The notes under the pieces were generated by a model. The model searched no databases and had not been told where the DNA came from. It was given only the letters and a program-made list of their open reading frames with translations. Positions 13,301-20,651 of a stretch of DNA of 64,000 bases are shown in pieces (positions within the stretch are counted from its first letter, which is position 1; every line of letters starts with the position of its first letter). The DNA comes from Planctomycetaceae bacterium. GTDB taxonomy: Bacteria; Planctomycetota; PLA2. Made by a program: the position numbers and the translations under genes. The DNA lies in NCBI GenBank assembly GCA_011525755.1, contig WYBS01000019.1, positions 1-64,000 of the forward strand, written 5' to 3'.

Positions 13301-13395
13301 AGACGGTTCTGCGCCACGCCGCGGGCGGCGAGGATGCCCAGGAAACCGACCGTGACGCCGATGACGAGAAAACGAACCCAGAGGCTCTGTCCCAT
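10333..13395 (-). CDS. secDF: Fused SecD-SecF preprotein translocase subunit
   Basis: SecD and SecF are joined in one 1020-residue chain. Together they use the proton gradient to pull exported proteins out of the SecYEG channel. The SecD half (about 1-485) has GIDLKGGTELVFQF near residue 35, a periplasmic domain with the QQRVDGFG motif, and GMSVDANILVYERMREE in its membrane part. The SecF half has YDLDFTQGSKL, then a long periplasmic insert, and GYSINDTIVIFDRIREN. About 12 membrane segments are visible. GGAAGGG precedes the ATG. It lies downstream of yajC and a small secreted protein in the same direction. The long periplasmic stretch in the SecF half is larger than usual. Confidence 0.96.
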   Translation of the reverse strand: MGQSLWVRFLVIGVTVGFLGILAARGVAQNRLELGIDLKGGTELVFQFDFEGVTAKSETLQTAIGIIQQRVDGFGMKDIAIQPLGEKGFAVQISATDREKVDAVKEIITQLGKLEFRITVEPDPNNNHSAYWKLFQERLAKNIAEAEAAKVTPDDLKPEDKSRYPDGLRWYPLSSDARSEYSATRLPMTEAGPQPWVLCKIDTYNVTGEDLENVRHGLENGGTGPNWSVHFEVRKMAQPRMAGLTEKEGDFMAILLNEEVNSAPVLKSTLSRNGEISGSFPEAKARQLAAVLQAGALQEKPTLVSERTIAPDLAGSARDRGILSVALGFLVVLAVMIWLYYAPGLLANLALLLNLLLLVGVLVWFDAVLTLPGLAGIVLTVGMSVDANILVYERMREERARGRTVAQAIGLGYERALVTIIDSNLTTLITAYFLFQLGSGPVRGFGVTLAIGIVASMFTALYVTHAIFDLLLKKKRMTEIRMRPLKAIPRIHWTGRAMRLAVTGSAIAMAVCVLLWEAAPDKVRYDLDFTQGSKLIMRFSSPQSMSDVRGALDQAARGSALYRDISLRATTEGVGQKITADSSPAFELRSQTVATKDQIDELKATLREAFRGRLLPGPFRGTIAPAEGGGLKGEIYFGSDRVKAELLEAAFRLFAETEKKGLEGARVEILPPAAGAGSAFGVVFPTDQNEDALVLNVRSALERFDLAKAKERYAELAASDALTPTEQEAAKRVKAAIDPLQAADLAPGMFKECDPFPLADLVNPSTAEEHRDAAVQAIAYSLIGIIVYVAFRFRSWSYGFASVVALIHDVVITLGITTLANWLGIVDARLNLVTVAAYLTLIGYSINDTIVIFDRIRENRGASSRARLAEIIDTSVNQTLARTIRTSLTVWVVVVILLAFNYGANSALEGFAFILTFGLIAGTYSTVFIASPTILYLPWLWERSGASVRSIALKALPYMVATAVLLIGGAYYHGTGTTAPDWTVPVFNNILLAIPVGALAFFLWNFVVFVRSERATAETA

Positions 13396-13467
13396 GACCC
13401 GATCCCTTCCAAGAAAAAGACCCCGTGACGCGATCCGCGGCGCGCGCGACAGCGCGGCCGCCCGACG

Positions 13468-13830
13468 TCAGCGGGGCGGCGGAGGGAGACCGAGGAGACC
13501 CGCCCGGACGTCCTCGGCGTGCGCGTGGGGCGTGGCGCCCCGGCACGGGCCGGGCGGCGCCGCGACGTGCCCCGGCCGGCCGAGGATGCGGATGTCCATG
13601 GGAAGCGCGGGCGCAGGGCCCGGCGCGCCCGTACCCGGAGGCGCGGCGGCGCAGTGGCTCGGCGCCGGCGTATCGAGCTCGCATCCCGGGTGCTCGCTCT
13701 TCTGCGACTGCTGCGCGGCGCCGGCCTCCCCGGCATCGTGGCCCGCGCGATCCGGGACCACCGGGGCCGCGGGCGCCGCGCCGATGAAGCCGCCGAAGAC
13801 CGCGAAGAGCAGCGCCCGGAGCGCGAGCAT
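13468..13830 (-). CDS. Small secreted protein between yajC and secDF
   Basis: A 120-residue reading frame with a clear signal peptide (MLALRALLFAVFGGFIGAAPA). The mature part is alanine/proline-rich with three cysteines and several histidines (HPGCELD, PSHC, GPCRG, HAHAED). The ATG lies one base after the yajC stop (TAGgATG), so it is almost certainly translated by coupling to yajC. I recognise no family. Its place between two Sec accessory genes suggests an export-linked role, which is inference. The GC-rich composition leaves some doubt that it is a real gene. Confidence 0.6.
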   Translation of the reverse strand: MLALRALLFAVFGGFIGAAPAAPVVPDRAGHDAGEAGAAQQSQKSEHPGCELDTPAPSHCAAAPPGTGAPGPAPALPMDIRILGRPGHVAAPPGPCRGATPHAHAEDVRAGLLGLPPPPR

Positions 13831-13831
13831 C

Positions 13832-14206
13832 CTAGCCCTTCGCTCCCGCGGGCTTCTCCGGGGTCTCCTGCGGCGGCGCACCCTCGGCCGGCTTCTCGAT
13901 GTCATAGATCGAGGAGCGCTTGAACACGACCCGCAACCCCTTGGCCACCTCGAGCGTCGCCGTCTGCTCGTCGAAGGAGATGACCGTGCCGTACATGCCG
14001 CCCGAGGTCACGACGCGATCGTGCTTCCTGATGCCCTGGAGACGCTTCTGCCGCGTCCGCTCCTTCTTCGAGAAGAGCGGCATCAGGAGCATCATCACGA
14101 AGAGGATGAGGAGGAACGGCAGCATGCCGCCGAGGCCGCCCCAGGGCGATCCGCCCTCGGGCTTCTCGTCCGTGACTGCCGGCAGTGCGAGGAGGAGCGT
14201 TTCCAT
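13832..14206 (-). CDS. yajC: Preprotein translocase subunit YajC
   Basis: A 124-residue protein of the SecDF-YajC accessory complex in the inner membrane. It has one membrane segment (MLPFLLILFVMMLLMPLF, about residues 28-45), followed by the family signature KKERTRQKRLQGIRKHDRV and VTSGGMYGTV, and an extended acidic/proline C-tail. It is the first gene of the yajC, small secreted protein, secDF operon. Its promoter shares the symmetric -10 region at 14254-14261 with the divergent mnmA. Confidence 0.93.
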   Translation of the reverse strand: METLLLALPAVTDEKPEGGSPWGGLGGMLPFLLILFVMMLLMPLFSKKERTRQKRLQGIRKHDRVVTSGGMYGTVISFDEQTATLEVAKGLRVVFKRSSIYDIEKPAEGAPPQETPEKPAGAKG

Positions 14207-14253
14207 GGGATCCCGCGCCGCGGGCGGGCAGCGCCCGGCCGCGGAACCCGGCG

Positions 14254-14261
14254 ATTATAAT
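14254..14261. promoter_or_regulatory. Overlapping divergent -10 boxes for yajC and mnmA
   Basis: ATTATAAT contains TATAAT on the plus strand (14256-14261, toward mnmA) and TATAAT on the minus strand (14259-14254, toward yajC). The gap is 17 bases to the mnmA GTG and 47 bases to the yajC ATG. One melted region could serve both directions. No matching -35 is seen. Confidence 0.6.
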
Positions 14262-14278
14262 CCCCGCGGAAGTCCCCC

Positions 14279-15346
14279 GTGAAGATCTTCGTGGCCATGT
14301 CCGGCGGCGTCGACTCCGCCGTGGCCGCCCTCCTTCTCCGGAGGGAAGGCCACGACGTGGTGGGCATCCACCTGCGCACGGGGGTCAAATCGGAGGGGGC
14401 CGGGGGGACGCGGCCCCGCTGCTGCGGCGCGGACGAGGCCGATGATGCGCGCCGGGTGGCGGCGATCCTCGGGATCCCGTTCTACGTGCAGGACGCCGAA
14501 GGCGCTTTCCGGAAGGTCATCGAGGCCTTCGCCGACGCCTACGCGCGCGGCGAGACCCCGAATCCCTGCATCGCCTGCAACTCCGAGATCAAGTTCGGCG
14601 CGCTCCTCGACCGCGCAAGGGCACTCGGGGCCGATGCGGTCGCGACCGGCCACTACGCGCGTCGCGTGCACCACCGCGGCGGCTGGGCCGTCGCGCGGGC
14701 GAGAGACCTCGCGAAGGACCAGTCCTACGTGCTCTACGGGCTCCGCCCGGACGAGATCCTCCGCGCGCGCTTCCCGCTCGGCGAGCTCAGGAAGCCGGAG
14801 GTCCGCCGCATCGCGGCGGAGGCGGGCCTTCCGGTCGCGGAGAAGCCCGACAGCCAGGAGATCTGCTTCGTCCCCTCCGGCGACTACCGGGATCTCGTGC
14901 GGGGGAGGCGGCCCGACGCCTTCGCGAAGGGCGACATCGTCGACACCCTCGGCCGGACCCTCGGGGCGCACGAGGGCGTGGCGTCGTTCACGGTGGGGCA
15001 GAGGAAGGGGCTCAAGGTCGCCGCGAAGGAGCCGCTCTACGTCCTGCGCCTCGAGCCCGAGGCGCGTCGCGTCGTCGTCGGCCCGCGCGCGGAGCTGGGC
15101 GCCCCCGGGTGCGCGCTCGATGCCGTCACGTGGGCCGCGGGAACGCCGCCGGACGCACCCGTCGCCGTGGACGTGTGCGTCCGGTATCGCGCGGCGCCCG
15201 TGCCCGCGACCGTCGTGCCCACGGGGGAAAAGACGGCGCGCGTGCGCTTCGGCCGGAAGGCGTGGCCTCTGACCCCCGGACAGGCAGCCGTCTTCTACGA
15301 AGGCGACGCCGTCCTCGGCGGAGGGACGATCAGATCTTGTTCTTGA
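14279..15346 (+). CDS. mnmA: tRNA-specific 2-thiouridylase MnmA
   Basis: It adds sulfur to uridine 34 of tRNA-Lys, -Glu and -Gln. The 355-residue protein shows the PP-loop SGGVDS at residues 8-13, the first catalytic cysteine in NPCIACNSEIKFG (Cys97), GHYAR, KDQSYVLYGL, and the second cysteine in SQEICFVPSGDY (Cys196). The start is GTG. An unusual SEGAGGTR segment near residue 38, just before RCCG, comes from a G-rich 26-base stretch that recurs almost unchanged in the VWA gene at 15791. The 3' end overlaps the convergent HU gene by 17 bases. Confidence 0.96.
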   Translation: MKIFVAMSGGVDSAVAALLLRREGHDVVGIHLRTGVKSEGAGGTRPRCCGADEADDARRVAAILGIPFYVQDAEGAFRKVIEAFADAYARGETPNPCIACNSEIKFGALLDRARALGADAVATGHYARRVHHRGGWAVARARDLAKDQSYVLYGLRPDEILRARFPLGELRKPEVRRIAAEAGLPVAEKPDSQEICFVPSGDYRDLVRGRRPDAFAKGDIVDTLGRTLGAHEGVASFTVGQRKGLKVAAKEPLYVLRLEPEARRVVVGPRAELGAPGCALDAVTWAAGTPPDAPVAVDVCVRYRAAPVPATVVPTGEKTARVRFGRKAWPLTPGQAAVFYEGDAVLGGGTIRSCS

Positions 15347-15599
15347 GCTCCTGGCCGGGCTTGAACCCGACGGTCTTGCTCGCCGGGATCTTCATCCGCT
15401 CCTTCGTCTGCGGGTTGATGCCCTCGCGCTCCTTGCGCATCTTCGACTGGAACGTGCCGAAGCCCTGGATCTGGACCTTCTTGTCCCGCGCGAGGCCCTC
15501 CGCGATCTGCCCGAAAACCGATTCCACGGCCCTCTGCGCGTCGACCCGGGTCATGTTGAGATCGCGCGCCACCGCCTCCACCAGCTCGGTCTTCGTCAC
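15330..15599 (-). CDS. hup: HU-family DNA-binding protein
   Basis: A small nucleoid protein of 89 residues, the normal HU size. It begins TKTELVEAVARDLNMTRVDAQRAVESVF and has the GFGTF motif, the arm (REGINPQTKERMKIPASKTVGF) and the FKPGQELK end. The GTG start at 15599 has a strong GGAGG site upstream. It bends and packs DNA as a dimer. It is transcribed from its own promoter and runs tail to tail into mnmA. Confidence 0.95.
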   Translation of the reverse strand: MTKTELVEAVARDLNMTRVDAQRAVESVFGQIAEGLARDKKVQIQGFGTFQSKMRKEREGINPQTKERMKIPASKTVGFKPGQELKNKI

Positions 15600-15635
15600 T
15601 CGAGGCCTCCTTCCTTGGTCAGAATGGAAGGCGGG

Positions 15636-15665
15636 AGGGTAGCAAACCTTTGGAAAGGGCGTCAA
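15636..15665 (-). promoter_or_regulatory. Promoter of the HU gene
   Basis: Minus-strand TTGACG (15665-15660), an 18-base spacer and TACCCT (15641-15636). The start would be near 15629, leaving a leader of about 30 bases that carries the GGAGG ribosome site. Confidence 0.55.
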
Positions 15666-15684
15666 TGAAAGGGGTTTCGGGCAA

Positions 15685-17718
15685 ATGGGCCCTTCGGGGA
15701 TCCCGATGATGCCCCCCGGGAGGGCGGTCATCCTTCCCGGGGCATTGGCCTTCCTGCTCGCCCTCGCCGGGGCCTTCGGCTTCGGCCTCGAATCGGAGGG
15801 GGCGGGGGGGACCCGGGCAGTCGTCGATCTCTCCCCGTCCGCGGAGCCCCCGGATCCCCTCCCCGGGGGCGCGATCCTCTGTCGCGACGGCCGCCTCGGG
15901 GCTTCGATCCGGGAGGCTGCCGCCACCGGAGCGACGCGGATCCGGCTCTTCACGGACGGCTGCCGGTCCCTGCCCCCGGAGCCCCCCGGAATCCCCGTGG
16001 ACGTGGTCCTCCTGCCGCGAAGCGACGATGTGACGGTCATGGAGGTCCGCACCCCGGCGAGGATCCCGGTCGGGACGGACTTCGCGGTCGAGGTCATGGT
16101 CGGGCGCACGCGCGGCCCCCCTCGCCCGCCGGTCACGGTCGCCGTGACCGTCCGCCGCGACGGCGAGCGCGTGGGGAGCCCCGTGGCCGTGCGTCTCGAG
16201 CGCGGCGCGACCGCGCGCGTCCTCGTGCGCGACCGCGTCGACCACGACGGCGTCGTGCGCTACCTGGCGGCCGTCGAGGACCCCGTCGGACCTCGGGACA
16301 ACGACAGCGGCGGCGCCGTCGCGCGGATCGGCGATCGGCCGCTCGTGCTCTCGGTCGGCGGGCCGCTCGACGTGCCGGGCATGGAGGTGAAGGAGTTCGA
16401 CGCGTTCCCGCTGCCCGTCACGCCGCCCGAGTTCGGGCTTGCGGACGCGATCGTCGTCCAAGCGATCCCGCCGGACTCGTCTCCGATCGTCGAGGCGGTG
16501 CGCCGCGGTGCGGGCCTCGTCGTGATCGGCGGAAGCGGCGTCGCGGGCCAGAAGATCGAGAAGGTGCTCCCGCTCACCGACCGGCCGCCCGAGGGGCGCG
16601 CGGCCGTGCTCCTGCTCGACGTCTCCGGCAGCATGGAGCCGCTCCTGCGCGAGCTCGGGGACGCGGCGGAGAAGCTCCTCTCTCACTTCGCACCCGACGA
16701 TCGCGTCGCGTTCGTCGCCTTCCGACACTACGTCGTGAGCGCGTCGCCGTGGAGGCGCGCGGCCGGTGCGCGCCCGGATCTCTCGCCCGGCGCCGGCGGC
16801 AACACGCTCCTCCTGCCCGCGCTCGTCGAGGCCGAGAGACTCCTCGCGGAGGCGAAGGGCGAGCGCCGCCTCTTCGTGATCAGCGACGGGAAGTGGCGCG
16901 ACCGCACGGATCCCGACCTCGCGCGGAAGCTCGACGGCTTCGGGGGCATGCATCGCGCCGCGCTCTTCGTCGAAGAGGACGTGCCGGCCGAGTCGAGGGC
17001 GCTCTTCCCGGTGTCGCTGACGGCGAAGGACGATCTCGCGGCGGCGCTCAAGAAGCTCGAGGACAGGGCGAAGGACCGCACCGTCGCGTCCGCGGACGCG
17101 ATGCCGTCGCCCGCGCCGCTCTGGCTCGAGGGCGCGGTGCCGCCCGCGGGCACCTACCGCGACTTCCCGCGCCTCTACCCTCGGGGCGTCGGCGAGACGG
17201 TCGTGCTCTCGGCGGGAGAGATCCCGCTCGTCGCGGCGTGGCGAGGGGCCGGGAAGGTCGTGATGTCCGCAACGCCGGAGGTCGATGCCGTCGCCCTCGT
17301 GCGCGCGGTCCTGAAGGACACGGGCGGCGTCCGCCTCCGCGCTTGGCGCGAGGGGGACGCGGTCGTCGCGGAGGCCACCGGAAGCGCGGGCGTGCCGTTC
17401 GTCATAGGCGGAGAGGCGGTGCCCGCGCGCCCCGCGGGCCCCGGCCGCTGGCGCGCGACGGTGCCGCGCGTGCGCACGGCCGTCGAGGTCGCGTGCGGGG
17501 GTGCGGTCGCGCTCGTGCCGCTCCAAGGGCCGCCGGGCCTCGGCAACCGGCCCGACATCGCGGCGGAGATCGCCGCCTCGACCGGCGGTCGGCTGCTCGA
17601 GGAGAAGGGGCCCGGGGAAGAGGAGGAGACCGGGCTGCGGAGGGTCGCGGTCTGGGCCACGCTCCTTGCCGGGGCCGCGCTCGTGGTCGTCGCCGCGTGG
17701 CGAAGGAGGCGTCCGTGA
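15685..17718 (+). CDS. VWA-domain membrane protein
   Basis: A 677-residue protein with a membrane segment near each end (about residues 16-34 and 651-671) and a von Willebrand factor A domain in the middle. The metal site LLLDVSGSM is visible (Asp312, Ser314, Ser316). The region before it resembles BatA-like or aerotolerance-type proteins with beta domains, and an alpha/beta segment ends in VVIGGSGV. ATG 15685 has no ribosome site, and ATG 15706 (MMPPGRAV) is a possible alternative. The stop overlaps the next gene as GTGA. The SEGAGGTR stretch near residue 37 repeats a segment of mnmA. I infer a calcium/magnesium-dependent protein interaction role in the envelope. Confidence 0.85.
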   Translation: MGPSGIPMMPPGRAVILPGALAFLLALAGAFGFGLESEGAGGTRAVVDLSPSAEPPDPLPGGAILCRDGRLGASIREAAATGATRIRLFTDGCRSLPPEPPGIPVDVVLLPRSDDVTVMEVRTPARIPVGTDFAVEVMVGRTRGPPRPPVTVAVTVRRDGERVGSPVAVRLERGATARVLVRDRVDHDGVVRYLAAVEDPVGPRDNDSGGAVARIGDRPLVLSVGGPLDVPGMEVKEFDAFPLPVTPPEFGLADAIVVQAIPPDSSPIVEAVRRGAGLVVIGGSGVAGQKIEKVLPLTDRPPEGRAAVLLLDVSGSMEPLLRELGDAAEKLLSHFAPDDRVAFVAFRHYVVSASPWRRAAGARPDLSPGAGGNTLLLPALVEAERLLAEAKGERRLFVISDGKWRDRTDPDLARKLDGFGGMHRAALFVEEDVPAESRALFPVSLTAKDDLAAALKKLEDRAKDRTVASADAMPSPAPLWLEGAVPPAGTYRDFPRLYPRGVGETVVLSAGEIPLVAAWRGAGKVVMSATPEVDAVALVRAVLKDTGGVRLRAWREGDAVVAEATGSAGVPFVIGGEAVPARPAGPGRWRATVPRVRTAVEVACGGAVALVPLQGPPGLGNRPDIAAEIAASTGGRLLEEKGPGEEEETGLRRVAVWATLLAGAALVVVAAWRRRRP

Positions 17719-18275
17719 TCCGCCGCCGTCGGCCCGCCCCCCGAAGCCCCCTCCTGCTCCTGCTCTTCGGCGCATGCACGACCCCGGCGCCGCCGGAGTC
17801 CGCTCCGAGGCCCGCGCCGCCGCAGGAGACGCCCGCCCCCCCGCCCCCGGCCTCCTCCCTCCCGGCGGGGTTCGAGGTGAAGGGCACGCCCGAGGTCCGG
17901 GACCCGTTCCTCCCCCCGGCCGCCACCTGGCGCTGGCTCGTCTCCGGACTCCGCCTTTACCAGGCCGAGGGAGCGGAGATCCTCGCGACCTTCGAGGCGG
18001 ACGCGTTCCATACGACGGACCGGGAGGGGCAACGACGCACGTTCCGGCTCCCGGAGGGGCTCCGGCTCGTCGGAACCCCCGTCCATCTGCTCCTGAAACC
18101 CGACCTGGGCCTCGATGTCTGGCGGGATTCCGGCACGCAAGTCGTTAAGGGGGAGGAAGTTAGCGTCGTGACCGCACGGATCGACATGGGAGGGGGGAAT
18201 GTTCAGGAATTCCGCCTCGTGGCTAAAGGGGGGGGCGGTTTCCGGTCGATATCCACCGGCGGGGACGCAGGTTGA
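17715..18275 (+). CDS. Predicted lipoprotein of unknown function
   Basis: A 186-residue protein with a lipoprotein signal (PLLLLLFGAC, cysteine near residue 21), a proline-rich linker and a beta-rich C-terminal domain (WRWLVSGLRLYQAEGAEILATFEADAFHT). GTG 17715 overlaps the VWA stop (GTGA) and has GGAGG at 17705-17709, so it belongs to the VWA operon. I do not recognise a family. Confidence 0.72.
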   Translation: MIRRRRPAPRSPLLLLLFGACTTPAPPESAPRPAPPQETPAPPPPASSLPAGFEVKGTPEVRDPFLPPAATWRWLVSGLRLYQAEGAEILATFEADAFHTTDREGQRRTFRLPEGLRLVGTPVHLLLKPDLGLDVWRDSGTQVVKGEEVSVVTARIDMGGGNVQEFRLVAKGGGGFRSISTGGDAG

Positions 18276-18300
18276 CCGCTTCCCCTCCGGAGGTCACGAG

Positions 18301-18891
18301 ATGTCGATTCGCTTGCTCGCGGTCCTGTTCGCGGTTGCCCTCTTCGGCTGCAAGTCCTCGGAGCCCGAGGAGAGGTCGGCTGACGAGAGGGGCTTCGCGG
18401 AGTCCACGAACCCGATGGTCCCGGCGCGCATCCAGGCGCGCGTGGACAACATCCGCTACCAGAGGGGCACGACCCTCATCACGAACCTCGAGCGCCTGGT
18501 CGCGTACGGCCAGCCGGCGATCCCGATCTGCGTCGAGGGGCTCAAGAGCGACGATGCGATGACGCGGATGGGCTGCGCCTACGTGCTCGGCAGGATCGGC
18601 GACACGCGCGCCGTCGCCGACCTCGAGGGGGCGCTCCAGGATCCGGTCGACTACGTCCGCTACGAGGCGGCGTCGCAGCTCGGGAACATGGGTTCCAAGT
18701 CGGGCTACGGCGTCCTCGTCGAGGGTCTCGAGAGCGACCGGGTCGAGTACCGGTTCAAGTGCTTCGAGGCGCTGCGCGAGCTCTCCGGCCACACGTTCGA
18801 CTACGTCCACAACGCGCCCGATGAGGAGCGCGCCGCGGCCGTGGCGAAGTGGAAGGCCTGGCTCGAGCAGATCAACTCCGAGAACATGTAG
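18301..18891 (+). CDS. HEAT-repeat lipoprotein
   Basis: A 196-residue lipoprotein (lipobox LFGC, cysteine near residue 17) followed by HEAT-type helical repeats: LERLVAYGQPAIPICVEGL, MTRMGCAYVLGRIGDTRAVADL, and VDYVRYEAASQLGNMG. The end, SGHTFDYV...AVAKWKAWLEQ, is a variant of the TGQDFGYDP...AWREWW cap seen in many planctomycete HEAT proteins. The ATG at 18301 has GGAGGT 6 bases upstream. It follows the VWA operon and ends before a strong terminator. A protein-binding role at the membrane surface is likely; the partner is unknown. Confidence 0.82.
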   Translation: MSIRLLAVLFAVALFGCKSSEPEERSADERGFAESTNPMVPARIQARVDNIRYQRGTTLITNLERLVAYGQPAIPICVEGLKSDDAMTRMGCAYVLGRIGDTRAVADLEGALQDPVDYVRYEAASQLGNMGSKSGYGVLVEGLESDRVEYRFKCFEALRELSGHTFDYVHNAPDEERAAAVAKWKAWLEQINSENM

Positions 18892-18952
18892 ATGGGGCCC
18901 CGGGCGCTCCGGCGGGCGGCGCCGGCGCCCCGGCGGTACGGAAGCGGGAGAC

Positions 18953-18990
18953 TCGCGGGCCGCGGCTGTCGCGGCCCGCGAACCTTATTT
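18953..18990. terminator. Intrinsic terminator between convergent genes
   Basis: A perfect 12-bp stem (TCGCGGGCCGCG at 18953-18964 with CGCGGCCCGCGA at 18970-18981) with loop GCTGT is followed by ACCTTATTT. It should end the VWA-HEAT operon. It lies directly past the minus-strand TPR gene stop (18987-18985) and may serve that direction too. Confidence 0.75.
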
Positions 18991-19374
18991 GCGGCGCTTC
19001 CCGACGAGCCGCTCGATCTCCCGGAAGCGGGCGTCCTCGCGGAGCGTGTCGAGGTCGTGGTCGCGCCGGAGGAGGTTCAGGTCGTCGAAGCCGAGCTCGC
19101 ACGCCTCGCGCAGGCGCTCGAACGCCTCCTCCTTCCGTCCGAGGAGCGCGCAGCTGCACGCGAGGTTGTAGCGGACGCGGGCGTCACGCGGCAGCAGCTC
19201 CGCGAGGCGGCGGTCGACGGCAAGCCCCTCCTCCTCGCGCCCGACGGCGAAGTAGGCATGCGCGAGGTAGCGGAGCGCCTCGGTGTCGCCGGGCGCCTCT
19301 CGCAGGATCTCTTCGCAGATGCCGATCTGGAAGCGTAGCCCCGCGAGGTCGAGCGCGCTCGGCGCCTCTGCCAT
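18985..19374 (-). CDS. Small TPR protein
   Basis: A 129-residue protein made of tetratricopeptide-type helices: ICEEILREAPGDTEALRYLAHAYFAVGREEEGLAVDRRLAELLPRD, then VRYNLACSCALLGRKEEAFERLREACELG, ending with a DDLNLLRRDHDLDTLREDARFREIERLV segment typical of TPR proteins with a TPR_NGR/PEP-C-like end. There is no signal peptide, so it is probably cytoplasmic. ATG 19374 is chosen because a minus-strand TAAGAT lies 8 bases ahead, giving a leaderless start. Confidence 0.8.
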   Translation of the reverse strand: MAEAPSALDLAGLRFQIGICEEILREAPGDTEALRYLAHAYFAVGREEEGLAVDRRLAELLPRDARVRYNLACSCALLGRKEEAFERLREACELGFDDLNLLRRDHDLDTLREDARFREIERLVGKRRK

Positions 19375-19382
19375 CCCGGGCG

Positions 19383-19416
19383 ATCTTACCTGCGGGGGGG
19401 AGGCGCGACGTAGGAT
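19383..19416. promoter_or_regulatory. Divergent -10 boxes, both leaderless
   Basis: Minus-strand TAAGAT (19388-19383), 8 bases before ATG 19374, and plus-strand TAGGAT (19411-19416), 10 bases before ATG 19427. Both put the RNA start at or within a few bases of the start codon. Confidence 0.6.
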
Positions 19417-19426
19417 GGGCGCCTCG

Positions 19427-20614
19427 ATGCGCGCGGTCGCGTGGACCCTCCTTCTCGCGGCCTGCTCGGGCACGCCCAGGTCCGACTACGTGCCCGGCGG
19501 AGAGGCGATGCCGCCCCGCCGCCGCGCGGAGTACCGCCGCGCCGTCGCGAAGGAGCAGGCGAGCGAGCGGGACGAGGCCCTGCGGATCCTCGGCGACCTC
19601 GCCGCGAGCCGCCCCCTCGACCTCGGCATCCACCTCCACCGGCTGCGGCTTGCGCGGGCGCTGCACGGGCCCGAGGCGGCGGCCGCGCTCTACGAACGGC
19701 CGCCCCCGGGTGTCGATCCGGAGCGCGCCGCGGCGCTCGTCGCCCTCGCCCGGACCCCCGAGGACGACGTCGCGGGGCGGATGGCCATCCTCGAGGCCGC
19801 GGCGGCGCGGGAGCCCGGCAATGCCTTCTGGCGGCTCGCGCTCGCCGACGTGCGCCTCTCGGCGCACGACGCGGTCGTTCAGCGCGCGGAGGAGCAGCGC
19901 GCGCTCGGCCGCCTCCAGGAGAGCGCCCAGTCCTACGTCGAGGCCGCGCGCCTCGCGGAGGAGGCGCGCCAGGACGCGGAGACGGCGCTGCAGTACGACC
20001 CGGGATTCGCGGAGGCGCACCTGCTGCTCGGCTACCTGTGGACGCGCAAGGCGGACCTCCTTCCGCAGCGCGACCGCCGCGACGAGCTGAGGAACGTCGC
20101 GGACTACCACTACCGGGAGACGCTGAAGCTCGACCCGGCGAACCTGGCGGCGAGGATCGACCTCGCCGAGAACCTGCTCTACTTCGGCCGGTACTCGGAC
20201 GCGGAGGACGAGCTCGAGATCGCGCTCCGCCTCGCGCCGAAGGAGATCCTCGTCTGGAACAACCTCGGGTATGCCGCCTACGCCACAGGCAGCCCGGAGA
20301 AGGCGGTCGAGTACTACGAGGAGGCGCTGAATCTCGATCCGCGGAACGCACGGATCCGCACCGCGCTCGCCGACGCGCTCCGGCGCCTCGACCGCGCGGA
20401 GGACGCGATCCGGGAGCTCGAGCGGGCGCGAGGGGACGCGGAGGACCGGGCTCTCCTCGCGACGATCGCGTTCAAGCTCGCGGCGATCCACGAGTTCGAC
20501 CGCAAGTTCGCCGACGCGGTGAAGGAGTACCAGCGCCACATCGACCTCGGGGGCCCCGACGCGGCGAAGGCAAAGTCGCGGATCCGCCACATCTACGAGG
20601 GCCAGGCGGGGTAG
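19427..20614 (+). CDS. TPR-repeat lipoprotein
   Basis: A 395-residue lipoprotein (MRAVAWTLLLAACSG, cysteine near residue 14) with many TPR units. The clearest are ALQYDPGFAEAHLLLGYLWTRKA, TLKLDPANLAARIDLAENLLYFGRYSDAEDELEIALRLAPKEILVWNNLGYAAYATGSPEKAVEYYEEALNLDPRN (about residues 215-310) and the C-terminal EFDRKFADAVKEYQRHIDLG unit. It probably works as a scaffold on the periplasmic face. It is divergent from a small TPR gene, and the next gene starts 37 bases after its stop with its own -10 box. Confidence 0.85.
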   Translation: MRAVAWTLLLAACSGTPRSDYVPGGEAMPPRRRAEYRRAVAKEQASERDEALRILGDLAASRPLDLGIHLHRLRLARALHGPEAAAALYERPPPGVDPERAAALVALARTPEDDVAGRMAILEAAAAREPGNAFWRLALADVRLSAHDAVVQRAEEQRALGRLQESAQSYVEAARLAEEARQDAETALQYDPGFAEAHLLLGYLWTRKADLLPQRDRRDELRNVADYHYRETLKLDPANLAARIDLAENLLYFGRYSDAEDELEIALRLAPKEILVWNNLGYAAYATGSPEKAVEYYEEALNLDPRNARIRTALADALRRLDRAEDAIRELERARGDAEDRALLATIAFKLAAIHEFDRKFADAVKEYQRHIDLGGPDAAKAKSRIRHIYEGQAG

Positions 20615-20617
20615 GGA

Positions 20618-20631
20618 GGGGGCTCCGGGGG
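20618..20631. repeat. G-rich 14-mer GGGGGCTCCGGGGG
   Basis: One of five exact copies. The others are at 46721-46734 (plus) and, reversed, at 38225-38238, 48488-48501 and 57569-57582. Near variants lie at 45266, 46838, 61268 and elsewhere. Copies occur both between and inside genes. The function is unknown. Confidence 0.7.
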
Positions 20632-20639
20632 CCGCGGGC

Positions 20640-20645
20640 TACACT
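20640..20645 (+). promoter_or_regulatory. -10 box, leaderless start
   Basis: TACACT with exactly 6 bases to ATG 20652, so the A of the ATG is the expected first base of the mRNA. Confidence 0.6.
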
Positions 20646-20651
20646 GGCCGC

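Noticed and set aside
10477-13428. A 983-codon open frame on the plus strand opposite secDF
   Set aside because: High GC leaves antisense frames open. The translation is low-complexity, rich in R, E, D and H, with no motif, while the opposite strand is a clear SecD-SecF.
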